A stretch of DNA of 22,549 nt, from contig JBPOJB010000028.1 of the NCBI GenBank assembly GCA_052034005.1, positions 1 to 22,549 on the forward strand. The letters run 5' to 3'. Each line of letters opens with the position of its first letter. The first letter of the stretch is position 1. The notes under the pieces are model-generated. The model ran no database searches. It was not told the DNA's origin and worked only from the letters and a program-made list of their open reading frames with translations. The DNA comes from JAAYDI01 sp052034005. GTDB taxonomy: Bacteria; Planctomycetota; Planctomycetia; Pirellulales; Pirellulaceae. Below, piece by piece: positions 6,240-16,032 of the stretch. The position numbers and the translations under genes were made by a program.

Positions 6240-8207
6240 TTATCGACTCGGTGTCGCAGAGTCTGCGGCGCGGACGTCGACGATCAGGTCGAACCATTGG
6301 CCATATCGTCGACCGTCGAGCGTGACGTCGAACGTCAGGAGGCAGGTAACCGGCGCTGCCGAGTCCGTAGCCGTGATGCGCACGGGGAACGCCTGTCGCG
6401 ATTCCGCCGCAAGTTCGCCCTTGAGCACGGCCGGCTCGACCGCGATGCCCGGCGGGGTGCCGATCACGATGTGATGTGTCTGCGGTCCGGGGCGGAAGTT
6501 GCGCACGTGGACCAGCACCTCGGCGCCGCCGCCGGCAGGCAGCACCACGCGATACGGCTCCGCGCGGACCCAGAACGGATCGAACCCGTATCGATAGTCC
6601 GCATCGGGGCTGAGCGCGCGGAACGCGTCCCGCATGTCGTAGGACCATCCTCGGAAACGCTCGATGAGCTGTGCCGGCCGATCCATCACGAACGAGTGGC
6701 CGCCGACCAGCAGGTCGGGCTGCAGGTGCGTGAGGTACTCGGCCGCGTAAATATATCCCTCCTCGAGGATGCCGCTGTTGTGGGCGACGACCGCTTCGTG
6801 GCCCGTGTGGGCCGGGTTGTCCGGGTCGGCAAACAGGTTGTCGCCCGTGAAGGCTACCCGCCGCCCGTCGATCGTCCCGTGCAGGCAGAGTGCGAATTCG
6901 GTCTGACCGGGCATCCAGTCGACGGTGAACCGGCAGCCTTCCCATTCAAACGTCTCACCCGGCCGCAACGCGCGATCCACACGCACGCCGCGCACCAGCG
7001 AGCCGTCACGGTTCTGTTTGCCATAAGCCTGAATCGGCGCGGCGTAAGCGAACCATTCGGGGTGCTCCATCTTGTCGACCATCTTGTCCAGCGCCCAGAT
7101 CGGCGCGGCCCATTTGTCGCGGAGGTACGGCGCTTCGACGAAGTGGTCTCCGTGCATGTGCGTGATGATGATGGCGTCGATGGCTCGCAAACCGAAGTGC
7201 TGCTGCAGGCCGGCGAGCGCGTCGTCGAGGAGTTGCTCGTCGACAAGGCCGCAGTCCACGACCAGCGCATGGCCGCTGTCGGCCAGGATCAGCCCGAAGT
7301 TGCCGTAGAAATTCGCCCGCTTGAGCTTGAACAGGTGCGGCGAGATCCGGGCGACGGGCGGCACCACCGTCTCGATGGACACCTTGTCCTGGAAGGTCGC
7401 CGTCAGGTCGCCCATGTCATAGCCGCGGAGGTACAGGCGTTCCAGCGCGGCGAGCTTCCCGGCATAGCCGGCCAGCTGTGCCTGAGGCTGCCGCACTACC
7501 GGGCCATGGGACGGCAGGAGCAGTTGGGGCTTCCGTGCCGCCAGGGTTTCCACGGAGGCGCGCAATGCCTGGATGCCGGCGCCGAATCCATAGTCCCACT
7601 CCGTGTCGAACCAGGTGTGCATCGTGGCGCCGTCGAGCATCACGTCGCCGCTCAGCGCCACCGGGCCGTCCGGATGCGCCAGCAGGTAGGTCATGCTCCC
7701 CGGGCTGTTGCCGCGCGTGTCCAGGCACCGCAACTCGTGCCCCCGCCAGGTGAAGACCTCGTCGTTCTCGAGTGCACGGTCCAACGGTATCGGCTGCGCG
7801 GGAGGGCGGACGTAGCTCGATCCATACACGGTCAACGGGTCATCCAGCCGCACGTCCATGACCCGGAACTCCGCCGGGCGTTCGAACAGCGCGCGCTCGG
7901 CTTCCGGTGCCGCGACGCGAGCCCCCGTACCTGCCAACCGCGGCGCGCCCTGGCACTGTTCGCGATGATGGTGTGTAAACAACACCCACTCGACCCGCTG
8001 CACACCGATCGTGTGCAGCGCATCAAGCACGCTCCCGTCGCCCAGATCGACCAGCAGCGCCGCGTCGCCGTCCCGGACAACGTAGACATTGCAGGTGTCC
8101 GTCCAGCTGAACAGGTCGGGGAATCGCGCCGGATCCACGGGCGTCAGGCTGCCAGCTGAAGCGGGGAGACCCGAGCACACCACCAGCAGCAGACCAAGCC
8201 ATCTCAC
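6240..8207 (-). CDS. secreted protein with two metallo-beta-lactamase-fold domains (655 aa)
   Basis: I choose the GTG at 8207 because it follows GGAG by 7 bases and begins the signal peptide MRWLGLLLVVCSGLPASAG; the frame continues 11 codons upstream to a TTG. Domain 1 (about residues 30-225) has the MBL order of motifs but FTHHHREQ where HxHxDH is expected and TRGNSPGS where the next metal His is expected, so its metal site looks degenerate. Domain 2 (about residues 290-530) has an intact ITHMHGDH (residues 350-355 for HMHGDH), a later TGDN and a GGH, but MPGQTEF where PGHT is usual. The last ~120 residues look like an Ig-like beta domain with ...FRPGPQTHHIVIGTP. A hydrolase role outside the cytoplasm is likely; the substrate is unknown. 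tRNA-Leu lies 39 bp upstream on the same strand. Confidence 0.85.
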   Translation of the reverse strand: MRWLGLLLVVCSGLPASAGSLTPVDPARFPDLFSWTDTCNVYVVRDGDAALLVDLGDGSVLDALHTIGVQRVEWVLFTHHHREQCQGAPRLAGTGARVAAPEAERALFERPAEFRVMDVRLDDPLTVYGSSYVRPPAQPIPLDRALENDEVFTWRGHELRCLDTRGNSPGSMTYLLAHPDGPVALSGDVMLDGATMHTWFDTEWDYGFGAGIQALRASVETLAARKPQLLLPSHGPVVRQPQAQLAGYAGKLAALERLYLRGYDMGDLTATFQDKVSIETVVPPVARISPHLFKLKRANFYGNFGLILADSGHALVVDCGLVDEQLLDDALAGLQQHFGLRAIDAIIITHMHGDHFVEAPYLRDKWAAPIWALDKMVDKMEHPEWFAYAAPIQAYGKQNRDGSLVRGVRVDRALRPGETFEWEGCRFTVDWMPGQTEFALCLHGTIDGRRVAFTGDNLFADPDNPAHTGHEAVVAHNSGILEEGYIYAAEYLTHLQPDLLVGGHSFVMDRPAQLIERFRGWSYDMRDAFRALSPDADYRYGFDPFWVRAEPYRVVLPAGGGAEVLVHVRNFRPGPQTHHIVIGTPPGIAVEPAVLKGELAAESRQAFPVRITATDSAAPVTCLLTFDVTLDGRRYGQWFDLIVDVRAADSATPSR

Positions 8208-8246
8208 GTTCAGTCTCCACGGGCGTACGTGTACGGGCAATTCAGG

Positions 8247-8332
8247 TGGCCGAAACGGGACTCGAACCCGTACGTCCCTGACGGGACACAGGATTTTAAA
8301 TCCTGTGCGTCTGCCAATTCCGCCATTCGGCC
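8247..8332 (-). tRNA. tRNA-Leu (anticodon TAA)
   Basis: On the minus strand a perfect 7-bp acceptor stem forms between GGCCGAA and TTCGGCC, with discriminator A and no encoded CCA. A Leu-type D arm GCGGAATTGGCAGACGC follows. The anticodon stem CAGGA/TCCTG encloses the loop TTTAAAA, anticodon TAA. There is a class II long variable arm (TGTCCCGTCAGGGACG region), and the T arm is ACGGGTTCGAGTCCCGT. Its 3' end is 39 bp from the start of the MBL-domain gene on the same strand, so the two could share a transcript. A weak TTGCGA-16-GTAAGT promoter candidate precedes it (8344-8371). Confidence 0.95.
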
Positions 8333-8401
8333 GCGCGATTCCAACTTACTTGACGGCACCTCGCTTCGCAACGAGGGCGTCCCCCGGCGGCGAACGTCCG
8401 C

Positions 8402-8407
8402 TATAAT
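8402..8407 (+). promoter_or_regulatory. candidate -10 box for the LolA-like gene
   Basis: A consensus TATAAT stands out in GC-rich surroundings 57 bases before the chosen ATG at 8465. No matching -35 at 16-18 bases was found; a TTGACG at 8350-8355 is too far upstream to pair with it. Confidence 0.35.
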
Positions 8408-8464
8408 GGCGGCTCCCACAGGTGCCGCCCGCTTCTCCGGTCCGCGAATGAAAGGATGACCCCC

Positions 8465-9289
8465 ATGGAACGCGTGCAGTGGAAACGACGGTTGGCGTTG
8501 CGAGGATTGGCTTGGATGGCCCTCGTGTCGATGCTGGGCGGGCTGTCGCGTACGGCGTGTGCCGACGAGACGGCGGAGGCCGAAGGCGCGGCGCTGATGG
8601 ACCGGTACGTCGAAGTGACCGGCGGCCAGGCGTCGTACGCAGCCATGACGAGCCGGGTGGTCAAAGGGCGGTGCGTGATGGCGGACGGCGCGGTCCGGCG
8701 ATTCGAATCGTATTGGGTCGCTCCCGACAGATTCCGATCGGTGGTGGAGCTGCCCGTGGGAGTGCTCGAGCGCGGCTCGGACGGCAAGACGGTCTGGATC
8801 AGTTTCCCCGCAGATGCCGCCATCGTTACCGGCGCGCATCGCGTGGCCGTCCTGCGGAACAGCCCGGAGGAGCGGTTCGGGCGCTGGCGCGACGTCTATC
8901 GGAAGGCGGAGTATGTGGGTCACCAAACCGTGGAGGGCACGGAATGCTCGAAGGTCGTCCTCACCTACAAGCCGCTCGACCCGCAGGTCGCCGAGTCGCC
9001 GGTGACCGTGTTCATTGCGGAGGACTCGGGGCTGATCGTGCGCTGGACCACGCGCGTCGAGCGGCAGGGGCCGGGAGCCGACCGGGACGCGCTCGATATC
9101 ATCGACCTGGGTGACTATCGGAAGGTGGGGGACATCCGCGTGCCGCATCGCCTGAAGATCAGGGCCCGGGGCGAGGAGATCAGCCTCACGGTTGAGGAGG
9201 TGCTTGTGAATGTCGCGGTGACCGCCGACCAATTGGCTCCGCCGGAGGCGATCCAGGAGCAGTTGAAGGCGCGGGAGTCGCAGCGATGA
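8465..9289 (+). CDS. exported LolA-like protein (274 aa)
   Basis: The ATG at 8465 follows AAGGA by 8 bases; an ATG at 8456 overlaps that site and is less likely. The N-terminus MERVQWKRRLALRGLAWMALVSMLGGLSRTACADE is a signal peptide with a basic n-region. The mature part starts ALMDRYVEVTGGQASYAAMTSRVVKGRCV, the opening of a group of exported proteins with a LolA/LppX-like half-barrel that bind lipid or hydrophobic ligands; then a run of antiparallel strands (RFESYWVAPDRFRSVVELPVGVLERGSDGKTVWISFP) typical of that fold. It ends with VPHRLKIRARGEEISLTVEEVLVN, also typical. The exact role is unknown; a periplasmic or outer-membrane-associated function is an inference. It is monocistronic here, converging on the HtrA gene. 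Confidence 0.7.
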   Translation: MERVQWKRRLALRGLAWMALVSMLGGLSRTACADETAEAEGAALMDRYVEVTGGQASYAAMTSRVVKGRCVMADGAVRRFESYWVAPDRFRSVVELPVGVLERGSDGKTVWISFPADAAIVTGAHRVAVLRNSPEERFGRWRDVYRKAEYVGHQTVEGTECSKVVLTYKPLDPQVAESPVTVFIAEDSGLIVRWTTRVERQGPGADRDALDIIDLGDYRKVGDIRVPHRLKIRARGEEISLTVEEVLVNVAVTADQLAPPEAIQEQLKARESQR

Positions 9290-9420
9290 CCGGCGGGGCG
9301 CCGCGGGCGCGAGCACGACGAGCGTCTCGACACCCAAAGAGAATCCGGCGGGAAACACGGGCTTTCACCGCCGGACCTCGGAGAGACTAGTTGGTCAGTA
9401 CGACACACTCTGCCCCGTCT

Positions 9421-10920
9421 TTATTCGCCCTGCTGGAGCACCAGGTATCGCGTCGAGTCGCCCGCCTGGATGAGCAGCAGCAGCGAGTGGGGATCCTTGG
9501 CGGTCTTGACCGCCTCCTCGAACTCCTTGGCGGTCTTGACCGGTTTGCGGTTCACCTCGGTAATGACCATCCCGGGCCGGATGCCGGCCGTGGCGGCCAC
9601 AGAGGCCGGGTCGACGCCGGTCACAACCACGCCATGACTGCGATCGACGCCCAGCTGGTCCGCCAGCTCCTTGTTGAGCGTCTGGACGCTCAGGCCCCAC
9701 GAGGACTCGACCGACTGCCGTTCGCCGCCCGTCGTGGATACCGTATCGGGCAGCTTGCCCACGGTGAGGGAGAAGTCCTTATGCTGGCCTTCCCGGACGA
9801 CTCCGAGCGTGACGTGCGTGTCCGGCTTGATCATGGCCACCTGGTTGCGGAAGCTCGTGATATCCTTCACCGGCTCGCCATTGAGTGACACGATCACGTC
9901 ACCACGTTGCAGGCCGGCGGCCGCCGCCGGACCGTCGCTGCTCACGTCGCCGACCAGGGCGCCGGTCGCGTTCTCCAGCTGGAACGACTTGGCCAGCTCG
10001 GGTGTCAACTCCTGGATCATGACGCCCAGGTACCCGCGGGTGACGCTGCCGTGCGCCATCAACTGCTCGCAGATCTGCTTGGCCATATTCATCGGGATGG
10101 CGAAGCCGATGCCGTTGTAGGTGCCGTTACGGCTGGCGATCGCCGTGTTGATGCCGATCGCCTGGCCCTGCAGGTTCACCAGCGGTCCGCCCGAATTGCC
10201 GGGGTTGATCGCCGCGTCGGTCTGGATGAAGTTCTCGTAGTCGGTGATCCCCATCCCGTCCCGTTCCTTGGCGCTCACGATGCCCGACGTGACCGTCCCG
10301 GCCAGCCCGAACGGGCTGCCGATGGCCAGCACCCATTCGCCGACCTCGATCGCGTCCGAATCGCCCATCGGCAAGGTAGGCAGGCCCTGGCCGTTGACTT
10401 TGATGATCGCCACGTCCGTGCGCTCGTCCGTCCCCACCAGCTTGGCATCCAGCTTGCGCCCGTCGTTCAGGGTGACCTCCAGTTTGTCGGCCCCGCCCAC
10501 GACATGGTTGTTCGTGAGAATGTAGCCGTCCGCCGTGATCAGGAAGCCCGAACCTTCGCCCACCATCGGTTGCGGCTGGCGCGGCATCGGGAAGTCGGGC
10601 AGCTGATTGCCGAAGAACCGCCGCAGCAGTTCGTCCGGGATCTGCCCCTGCAGTCCGTTGAAGCCCGGCATGTTGCTGGTCATCACGTGCTGCTTGATGG
10701 CCTTGATGAAGACGACGGCCGGCGTGACTTCCTTGGTGACGGCTGCGAAGGCCTTGCCCGTCTCCGCGGCGTTGACCACGGCCTGGTCCCGGGTGTCCGC
10801 CGGGGTGTTGCCTTGCAGCGCCCAGGCGCCGGTCCCGGCGACGGCCAGGAGCACGAGCGCTACGGCCAGGGCGGTGTGCCGCGACGTCCACATTCTGAAT
10901 TGATGCATGGTCTTGTTCAT
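9421..10920 (-). CDS. Do/HtrA-family serine protease with two PDZ domains
   Basis: Envelope protein-quality-control protease of the DegP/DegQ/MucD family. An N-terminal hydrophobic segment (about residues 16-35, HTALAVALVLLAVAGTGAWA) is a signal peptide or anchor. The trypsin-like domain carries the catalytic triad His139 (ILTNNHVV), Asp169 (RTDVAII) and Ser243 (NPGNSGGPL). PDZ1 begins near YLGVMIQELTPELAKSF and PDZ2 near WGLSVQTLNKELADQLG, each with the expected carboxylate-binding region. At 499 residues it has normal family length and appears intact. An AAGGAGG ribosome-binding site lies about 8 bases before the ATG. It is on the same strand as the two-component genes and 221 bp downstream of them, so it may be a separate unit. 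A symbol such as degP is possible but which paralogue it represents cannot be decided. Confidence 0.95.
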   Translation of the reverse strand: MNKTMHQFRMWTSRHTALAVALVLLAVAGTGAWALQGNTPADTRDQAVVNAAETGKAFAAVTKEVTPAVVFIKAIKQHVMTSNMPGFNGLQGQIPDELLRRFFGNQLPDFPMPRQPQPMVGEGSGFLITADGYILTNNHVVGGADKLEVTLNDGRKLDAKLVGTDERTDVAIIKVNGQGLPTLPMGDSDAIEVGEWVLAIGSPFGLAGTVTSGIVSAKERDGMGITDYENFIQTDAAINPGNSGGPLVNLQGQAIGINTAIASRNGTYNGIGFAIPMNMAKQICEQLMAHGSVTRGYLGVMIQELTPELAKSFQLENATGALVGDVSSDGPAAAAGLQRGDVIVSLNGEPVKDITSFRNQVAMIKPDTHVTLGVVREGQHKDFSLTVGKLPDTVSTTGGERQSVESSWGLSVQTLNKELADQLGVDRSHGVVVTGVDPASVAATAGIRPGMVITEVNRKPVKTAKEFEEAVKTAKDPHSLLLLIQAGDSTRYLVLQQGE

Positions 10921-11141
10921 GATGATCCCCTCCTTTTCCTTTCCCGTGTACGGTGCTGTAGGTTCCGAGTCGGCTCCGTTTCAATCCGGACGCCCTGTCC
11001 GAGTCGCCGCGCTCGGTGCGATGGTTCGTACGGATGCAACTGACATGCCAACGGCGGAAATGCACGGAATCGGTCTTGCTGGAGGTGGCGGCGCGCGGCA
11101 ATTTGCCCCGGCGCGGCGTTCTGACCCGGCGGCTCACCAGG

Positions 11142-12487
<1,346 letters not shown>

Positions 12488-12506
<19 letters not shown>

Positions 12507-13966
12507 GCGGTTCCCTCGATCGGCAGGTAGACGGTGAAACAACTCCCCTGGCCCAGCTCGCTGCGGACGTCGATCCAGCCGCCGTGTTCCTTCACGATCC
12601 CGTAGGCGATGGCCAGCCCCAGGCCGGTGCCCTCGCCCACGTCCTTCGTCGTGAAGAACGGCTCGAACACCTGGTCCAGGATGTCCGGCGCGATCCCCTC
12701 GCCGTGGTCGGTCACGTCGATGCGCGCGTAATTGGCAGGGGCGGCGTCCGCCCGGTCGGGCGGGGCGGCCGTCGCACAGGTGATGGCCAGCTCCACCTTG
12801 CCGCCGGCCGGCATCGCCTCGCTGGCGTTGACGATCAGATTCGCCAGCACCTGCTGGATCTGACCGGGGTCGATGTTGAGCGTCAGGGCCGCGGGCTGCC
12901 GCACGACTGCGATGGCTGTCTGCCGCTTCTCGACGGCGGGTGTCAGCAGGTTGAGCGTCTGCCGGACGAGCTCGACCAGGTCGACCGTCTTCCGCTGCGG
13001 CGTATTGCGGCGCGCGAAGTCCAGCAGCTGGCGGATGATCGTGGCGATCCGGTCGGCCTCGTTCTTGATCGTCATGGCGCTCCGCTGCACCTCCTCGGCC
13101 GACAGCCGTCCGGCGACGATCATGCCGGCGCGGCCGCTGACGACATTCAAGGGGGTGCCCAGTTCGTGGGCGAGCCCTGCCGCGAGCCGTCCGACGGTGC
13201 GCAGCCGGTCGGCGTGCCGCAGCTGTTCCACAGCCGTCAGGCGGGCCTGGGCTTCCTGCGCAATCTTCTCTTGAGCCGCCTGCAGTCGGCTGCACATCGA
13301 ATTGATGGCGGCGGCCAGCTCCCCGAACTCGTCCCGGCGGTCCAGCGCCAAGGGGCCGCTCAGATCGCCCGCGCCGATCCGGCGCGTCTTCTCGATCAGC
13401 CGGCGCAAGGGCCGGCCGATCCAACTGCTCCCGATCGCCACCACGATGAGGGCGCCGAGCAGCGCGGTGGAGCCGATCAGCAGGGCCGAGTGCCAGGCGA
13501 AGTACCAGGAATTGCGGTGGCTGTGCTGGATCGGCTGCGACAGCTCGATCGCGGCGATCTCCGGGCTCGGCGGCACGCGGAGCAGCGCGTAGGTGCAGAG
13601 ATACTCCTGGCCGTACGGATCGAGGTAGCTGTCGGAATAGGGGCTGTCGAGCCGATCGGCCGTCACACGCGGGCTCAGCGGCGCGCGCGGGCTGCGGCGA
13701 TCGACGCCCAGATAGACGACGCGCACTCGGATCGTGGGGTACAGCTCGTTGATCTGCTCGACGGCCTCCCGCGCGCGCAGCTCGTCGCCCGTGACCCAGA
13801 GCTGGACCACCAGGTCGGAAATGGTGCGCGCCAATTGGCTGGCGTTGGCGCGCATCTCCCGCTCCATCTGGTCGTTTTCCCGCTGCAACGCCAGCGACTC
13901 GGCGATCACAATCAGCGGCAGCGTGCCGAGCAGCAGGAGGAGCAGGATCTTGGCGGCCAGTTTCAT
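12488..13966 (-). CDS. membrane sensor histidine kinase (492 aa)
   Basis: First membrane segment about residues 5-22, then a periplasmic sensor region (about 25-160, containing LARTISDLVVQLWVTGDELRAREAVEQINE) and a second membrane segment about 161-182. A HAMP linker follows (IGRPLRRLIEKTRRIGAGDLSGPL... INSM), then an H box AAGLAHELGTPLNVV with phosphorylated His267, an N box NLIVNASEAMP, and G boxes DHGEGIAPDILDQVFEPFFTTKDVGEGTGLGLAIAYGIVKEHGG. This is the NtrB/ZraS/AtoS type of kinase usually paired with sigma-54 activators, and the next gene encodes one with a 19-bp overlap. The signal sensed is unknown. A sigma-54-type promoter motif lies 150-170 bp upstream. Confidence 0.93.
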
Positions 13967-14118
13967 CGGCGGCCTCCGGATATCAGGCCCGGCGACAACG
14001 ACCCGGTTCGACGTGCGACCTGCCCACCCTCGACCACGCGTCGGGCGGCCTGCGCCGGGGGACTGCCCCGGCCGCCCGGGCGCCGCGCACGGGCCGGCCG
14101 GTCAACGACCTGGGGAAC

Positions 14119-14134
14119 TGCAATCGGTGTGCCA
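14119..14134 (-). promoter_or_regulatory. sigma-54 (RpoN) promoter of the kinase-regulator operon
   Basis: The minus strand reads TGGCAC-ACCGA-TTGCA. GG and GC are in the correct -24/-12 phase, and all residues of the core TGGCAC and TTGCA are present. Transcription would start near 14107 and leave a leader of about 140 bases before the kinase ATG at 13966. The product of the second gene is itself a sigma-54 activator, so autoregulation is a natural inference. Confidence 0.6.
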
Positions 14135-14170
14135 GGTCGGGCTGTCTCGTGCCGGGCAGGTCGCGCGGCG

Positions 14171-15733
14171 TCAAGGCTCGGGCGGATCGCATAACCGGCC
14201 GTTTTCGGCGGCATTTTTCATGAGGACGATGCGGTTCACGGCGTTGAGCAGCGCTTTGACCGTGGCCTCGATCGTGTCGGTGGAGACGCCCAGCCCGCGG
14301 TAGGCCCGGCCGGCATGCTCGACCTCCAGCGACGCCTCGCCCTGCGCGTCCCGCCCGATCGTGGCGCTCCGCACCCGGTAGTCCTTGCAGACCAGCCCCA
14401 GTCCCGTGATCTTCTCGACCGCTCGAAACACCGCATCGATCGGCCCGTCGCCGGACGTGACTTCCTCGCTCACCGCCTGGCCGCCGTCCTGCAGCGTCAT
14501 CTTCACGTACGGCACGTCGCCCGCACGGGAGATGATCTCGAACGAGATCAACTTCCAGTGTTCGTCGACCACGCCATACAACTGCTGTTCGACCAGCGCC
14601 GCAACGTCGCCGTCGTAGATCTCCTTCTTCTTGTCCGCCAAACGCTTGAACTCCTCGAACACCTGCTGGAGCTGCTCGCCGGTGAGCCGGTAGCCGAGCA
14701 CCTTGGCGCGATCGGCCAGCGCGGCGCGGCCGCTATGCTTGCCGAGCACCAGGTCGGTCTTGGGGAACCCCACGTCCTCAGGGCGCATGATCTCGTAGGT
14801 GGTCCGTTCCTTGAGCATCCCGTCCTGGTGGATGCCGGCTTCGTGCGAGAACGCGTTGCGGCCGACAATCGCCTTGTTGCGCTGGACCTGCATCCCGGTG
14901 ATGGTCGACACCAGACGGCTCGTGGGCACCAGTCGCGGCGTGTTGACGGCCGTCTCGACCCGGTAGATGTCGTTCCGCGTGCGCATGGCCATGACGACCT
15001 CCTCGAGCGAGCAGTTGCCCGCCCGCTCGCCGATCCCGTTGATCGTACATTCGATCTGGCCCGCCCCATGCTCCACCGCGGCCAGGCTGTTGGCCACGGC
15101 CAGGCCCAGGTCGTTGTGGCAATGCACGCTGATGACGGCCTGATCGATGTTCGGCACGCGGTTGCGCAGCATGGCGATCGTGGCGCCCATCTGCGCGGGT
15201 GTGGCATAACCGACCGTATCGGGAATGTTCACCGTGGTCGCGCCGGCCTTGATCGCCGCCTCCACGACCTGGCACAGGAAATCATGCTCCGTACGCACCG
15301 CGTCCTCCGGCGAGAACTCGACGTCGTCACAGTAGGACGCCGCGCGCGCGACACCCTCCACGGCACGCCGGATGATCTCCTCGCAGGTCATCTTCAGCTT
15401 GTACTCGCGGTGAATCGCGCTGGTCGCCAGGAAGACATGGATGCGGGGATGCTTGGCGATCTTCAGCGCTTCCCACGCCCGGTCGATGTCCGCCTCATTG
15501 CACCGCGCCAAGCCGCAGACGCTGATCTGGTGGATCGTCCCGGCGATCTCCCGAACCGCTGCGAAATCACCCGGGGAGGCGATCGGGAACCCTGCCTCGA
15601 TCACGTCCACCCCCAGGTCCTGCAAGGCCTGGGCGACTTCAATCTTCTCGGTCAAGTTCATGCTCGCGCCCGGCGATTGCTCGCCGTCACGCAGCGTCGT
15701 GTCGAAGATGATCACGCGACGTGAGTCAGTCAT
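14171..15733 (-). CDS. leuA: 2-isopropylmalate synthase
   Basis: Catalyses the first committed step of leucine biosynthesis: acetyl-CoA plus 2-oxoisovalerate gives 2-isopropylmalate. The catalytic TIM barrel starts with VIIFDTTLRDGEQSPG (Asp11 a metal ligand). His204 and His206 in SVHCHNDLG bind the divalent metal, with INGIGERAGNCSLEEV and SHEAGIHQDGMLK as further family signatures. The C-terminal part (about 390-520, ending in strands around YRGLGVSTDTIEATVKALLNAVN) is the LeuA regulatory domain that confers leucine feedback. At 520 residues it fits the LeuA1 type and excludes homocitrate or citramalate synthases with fair confidence. The ATG at 15733 follows AGGA by 8 bases; upstream frame to 15892 is leader DNA. 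Expression is probably set by the attenuator just upstream. No leuB/C/D is in the window. Confidence 0.95.
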   Translation of the reverse strand: MTDSRRVIIFDTTLRDGEQSPGASMNLTEKIEVAQALQDLGVDVIEAGFPIASPGDFAAVREIAGTIHQISVCGLARCNEADIDRAWEALKIAKHPRIHVFLATSAIHREYKLKMTCEEIIRRAVEGVARAASYCDDVEFSPEDAVRTEHDFLCQVVEAAIKAGATTVNIPDTVGYATPAQMGATIAMLRNRVPNIDQAVISVHCHNDLGLAVANSLAAVEHGAGQIECTINGIGERAGNCSLEEVVMAMRTRNDIYRVETAVNTPRLVPTSRLVSTITGMQVQRNKAIVGRNAFSHEAGIHQDGMLKERTTYEIMRPEDVGFPKTDLVLGKHSGRAALADRAKVLGYRLTGEQLQQVFEEFKRLADKKKEIYDGDVAALVEQQLYGVVDEHWKLISFEIISRAGDVPYVKMTLQDGGQAVSEEVTSGDGPIDAVFRAVEKITGLGLVCKDYRVRSATIGRDAQGEASLEVEHAGRAYRGLGVSTDTIEATVKALLNAVNRIVLMKNAAENGRLCDPPEP

Positions 15734-15802
15734 GTGAAGATCCTGTTCTTCTGGCCGGTCGCAGCACCGCCAGGATATGGGATACACGAAGGATCGGGCA
15801 CG

Positions 15803-15833
15803 AAAAAACCCCGAGCCGATGCGGGCCTCGGGG
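15803..15833 (-). terminator. intrinsic terminator (attenuator) in the leuA leader
   Basis: The minus strand has CCCCGAG (15833-15827), an 11-base loop, CTCGGGG (15815-15809), then six T. It lies 70 bases before the leuA ATG and 40 bases after the leader-peptide stop, so it can only act as a leader terminator for leuA. Short complementarities that could form a competing antiterminator exist (TCTCG at 15864-15860 with CGAGG at 15830-15826; CCGATG at 15855-15850 with CATCGG at 15821-15816), but I cannot decide which, if any, is used. Confidence 0.8.
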
Positions 15834-15872
15834 TCAGTGTCTGGAACGTCATCGGGCGACGAGAAACCTCCC

Positions 15873-15932
15873 CTACGGCCTGCCTGGAGCAAGCACCAGA
15901 TCCGCCAGTAGCAGGAGATCCACGCCGATCAT
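15873..15932 (-). CDS. leuL: leucine-rich leader peptide of the leuA attenuator (19 aa)
   Basis: The frame reads MIGVDLLLLADLVLAPGRP and ends in TAG. Six of 19 residues are Leu, four of them consecutive and encoded CTC CTG CTA CTG, including the rare CTA codon. This matches the known design of leu operon leader peptides in enterobacteria, where a run of Leu codons stalls the ribosome when charged tRNA-Leu is scarce and so prevents the downstream terminator from forming. The peptide lies between a promoter-like pair and an intrinsic terminator ahead of leuA. No strong Shine-Dalgarno precedes the ATG, the weak point; a five-codon frame (MKTLV, stop) ends just before it in the same phase. Confidence 0.75.
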   Translation of the reverse strand: MIGVDLLLLADLVLAPGRP

Positions 15933-15969
15933 TGGTCACACGAGTGTTTTCATGTTCTTGGAGGCACTG

Positions 15970-15990
15970 CAGATCGGAACGTCCGATCTG
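15970..15990. promoter_or_regulatory. perfect inverted repeat at the start of the leuA leader
   Basis: CAGATCGGA (15970-15978) and TCCGATCTG (15982-15990) form a 9-bp perfect inverted repeat with a 3-base centre. It starts about 14 bases downstream of the predicted -10 box, that is around +7 of the transcript. It may be an operator for a dimeric regulator or an RNA 5' hairpin. Confidence 0.45.
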
Positions 15991-16003
15991 GAAATCAGCA
16001 AAA

Positions 16004-16032
16004 ACTCTAGTTCAATTCGGGCGGGAGGTCAA
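16004..16032 (-). promoter_or_regulatory. promoter for the leuA leader
   Basis: Minus strand TTGACC (16032-16027), 17 bases, TAGAGT (16009-16004). The -35 matches consensus at 5 of 6 and the -10 at 4 of 6 positions. Predicted start near 15997, about 65 bases before the leader-peptide ATG. Confidence 0.5.

Noticed and set aside
6207..8159. 650-codon plus-strand open frame
   Set aside because: Exactly antisense to the two-domain MBL gene, which has clear motifs and a signal peptide.
8350..8407. TTGACG (8350) paired with TATAAT (8402) as one promoter
   Set aside because: The 46-base spacing is far outside the 16-18 range; only the -10 box is kept as a candidate.
13963..14214. 83-codon minus-strand frame between leuA and the kinase
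   Set aside because: Overlaps both leuA end and the sigma-54 motif, has no ribosome-binding site or family resemblance.
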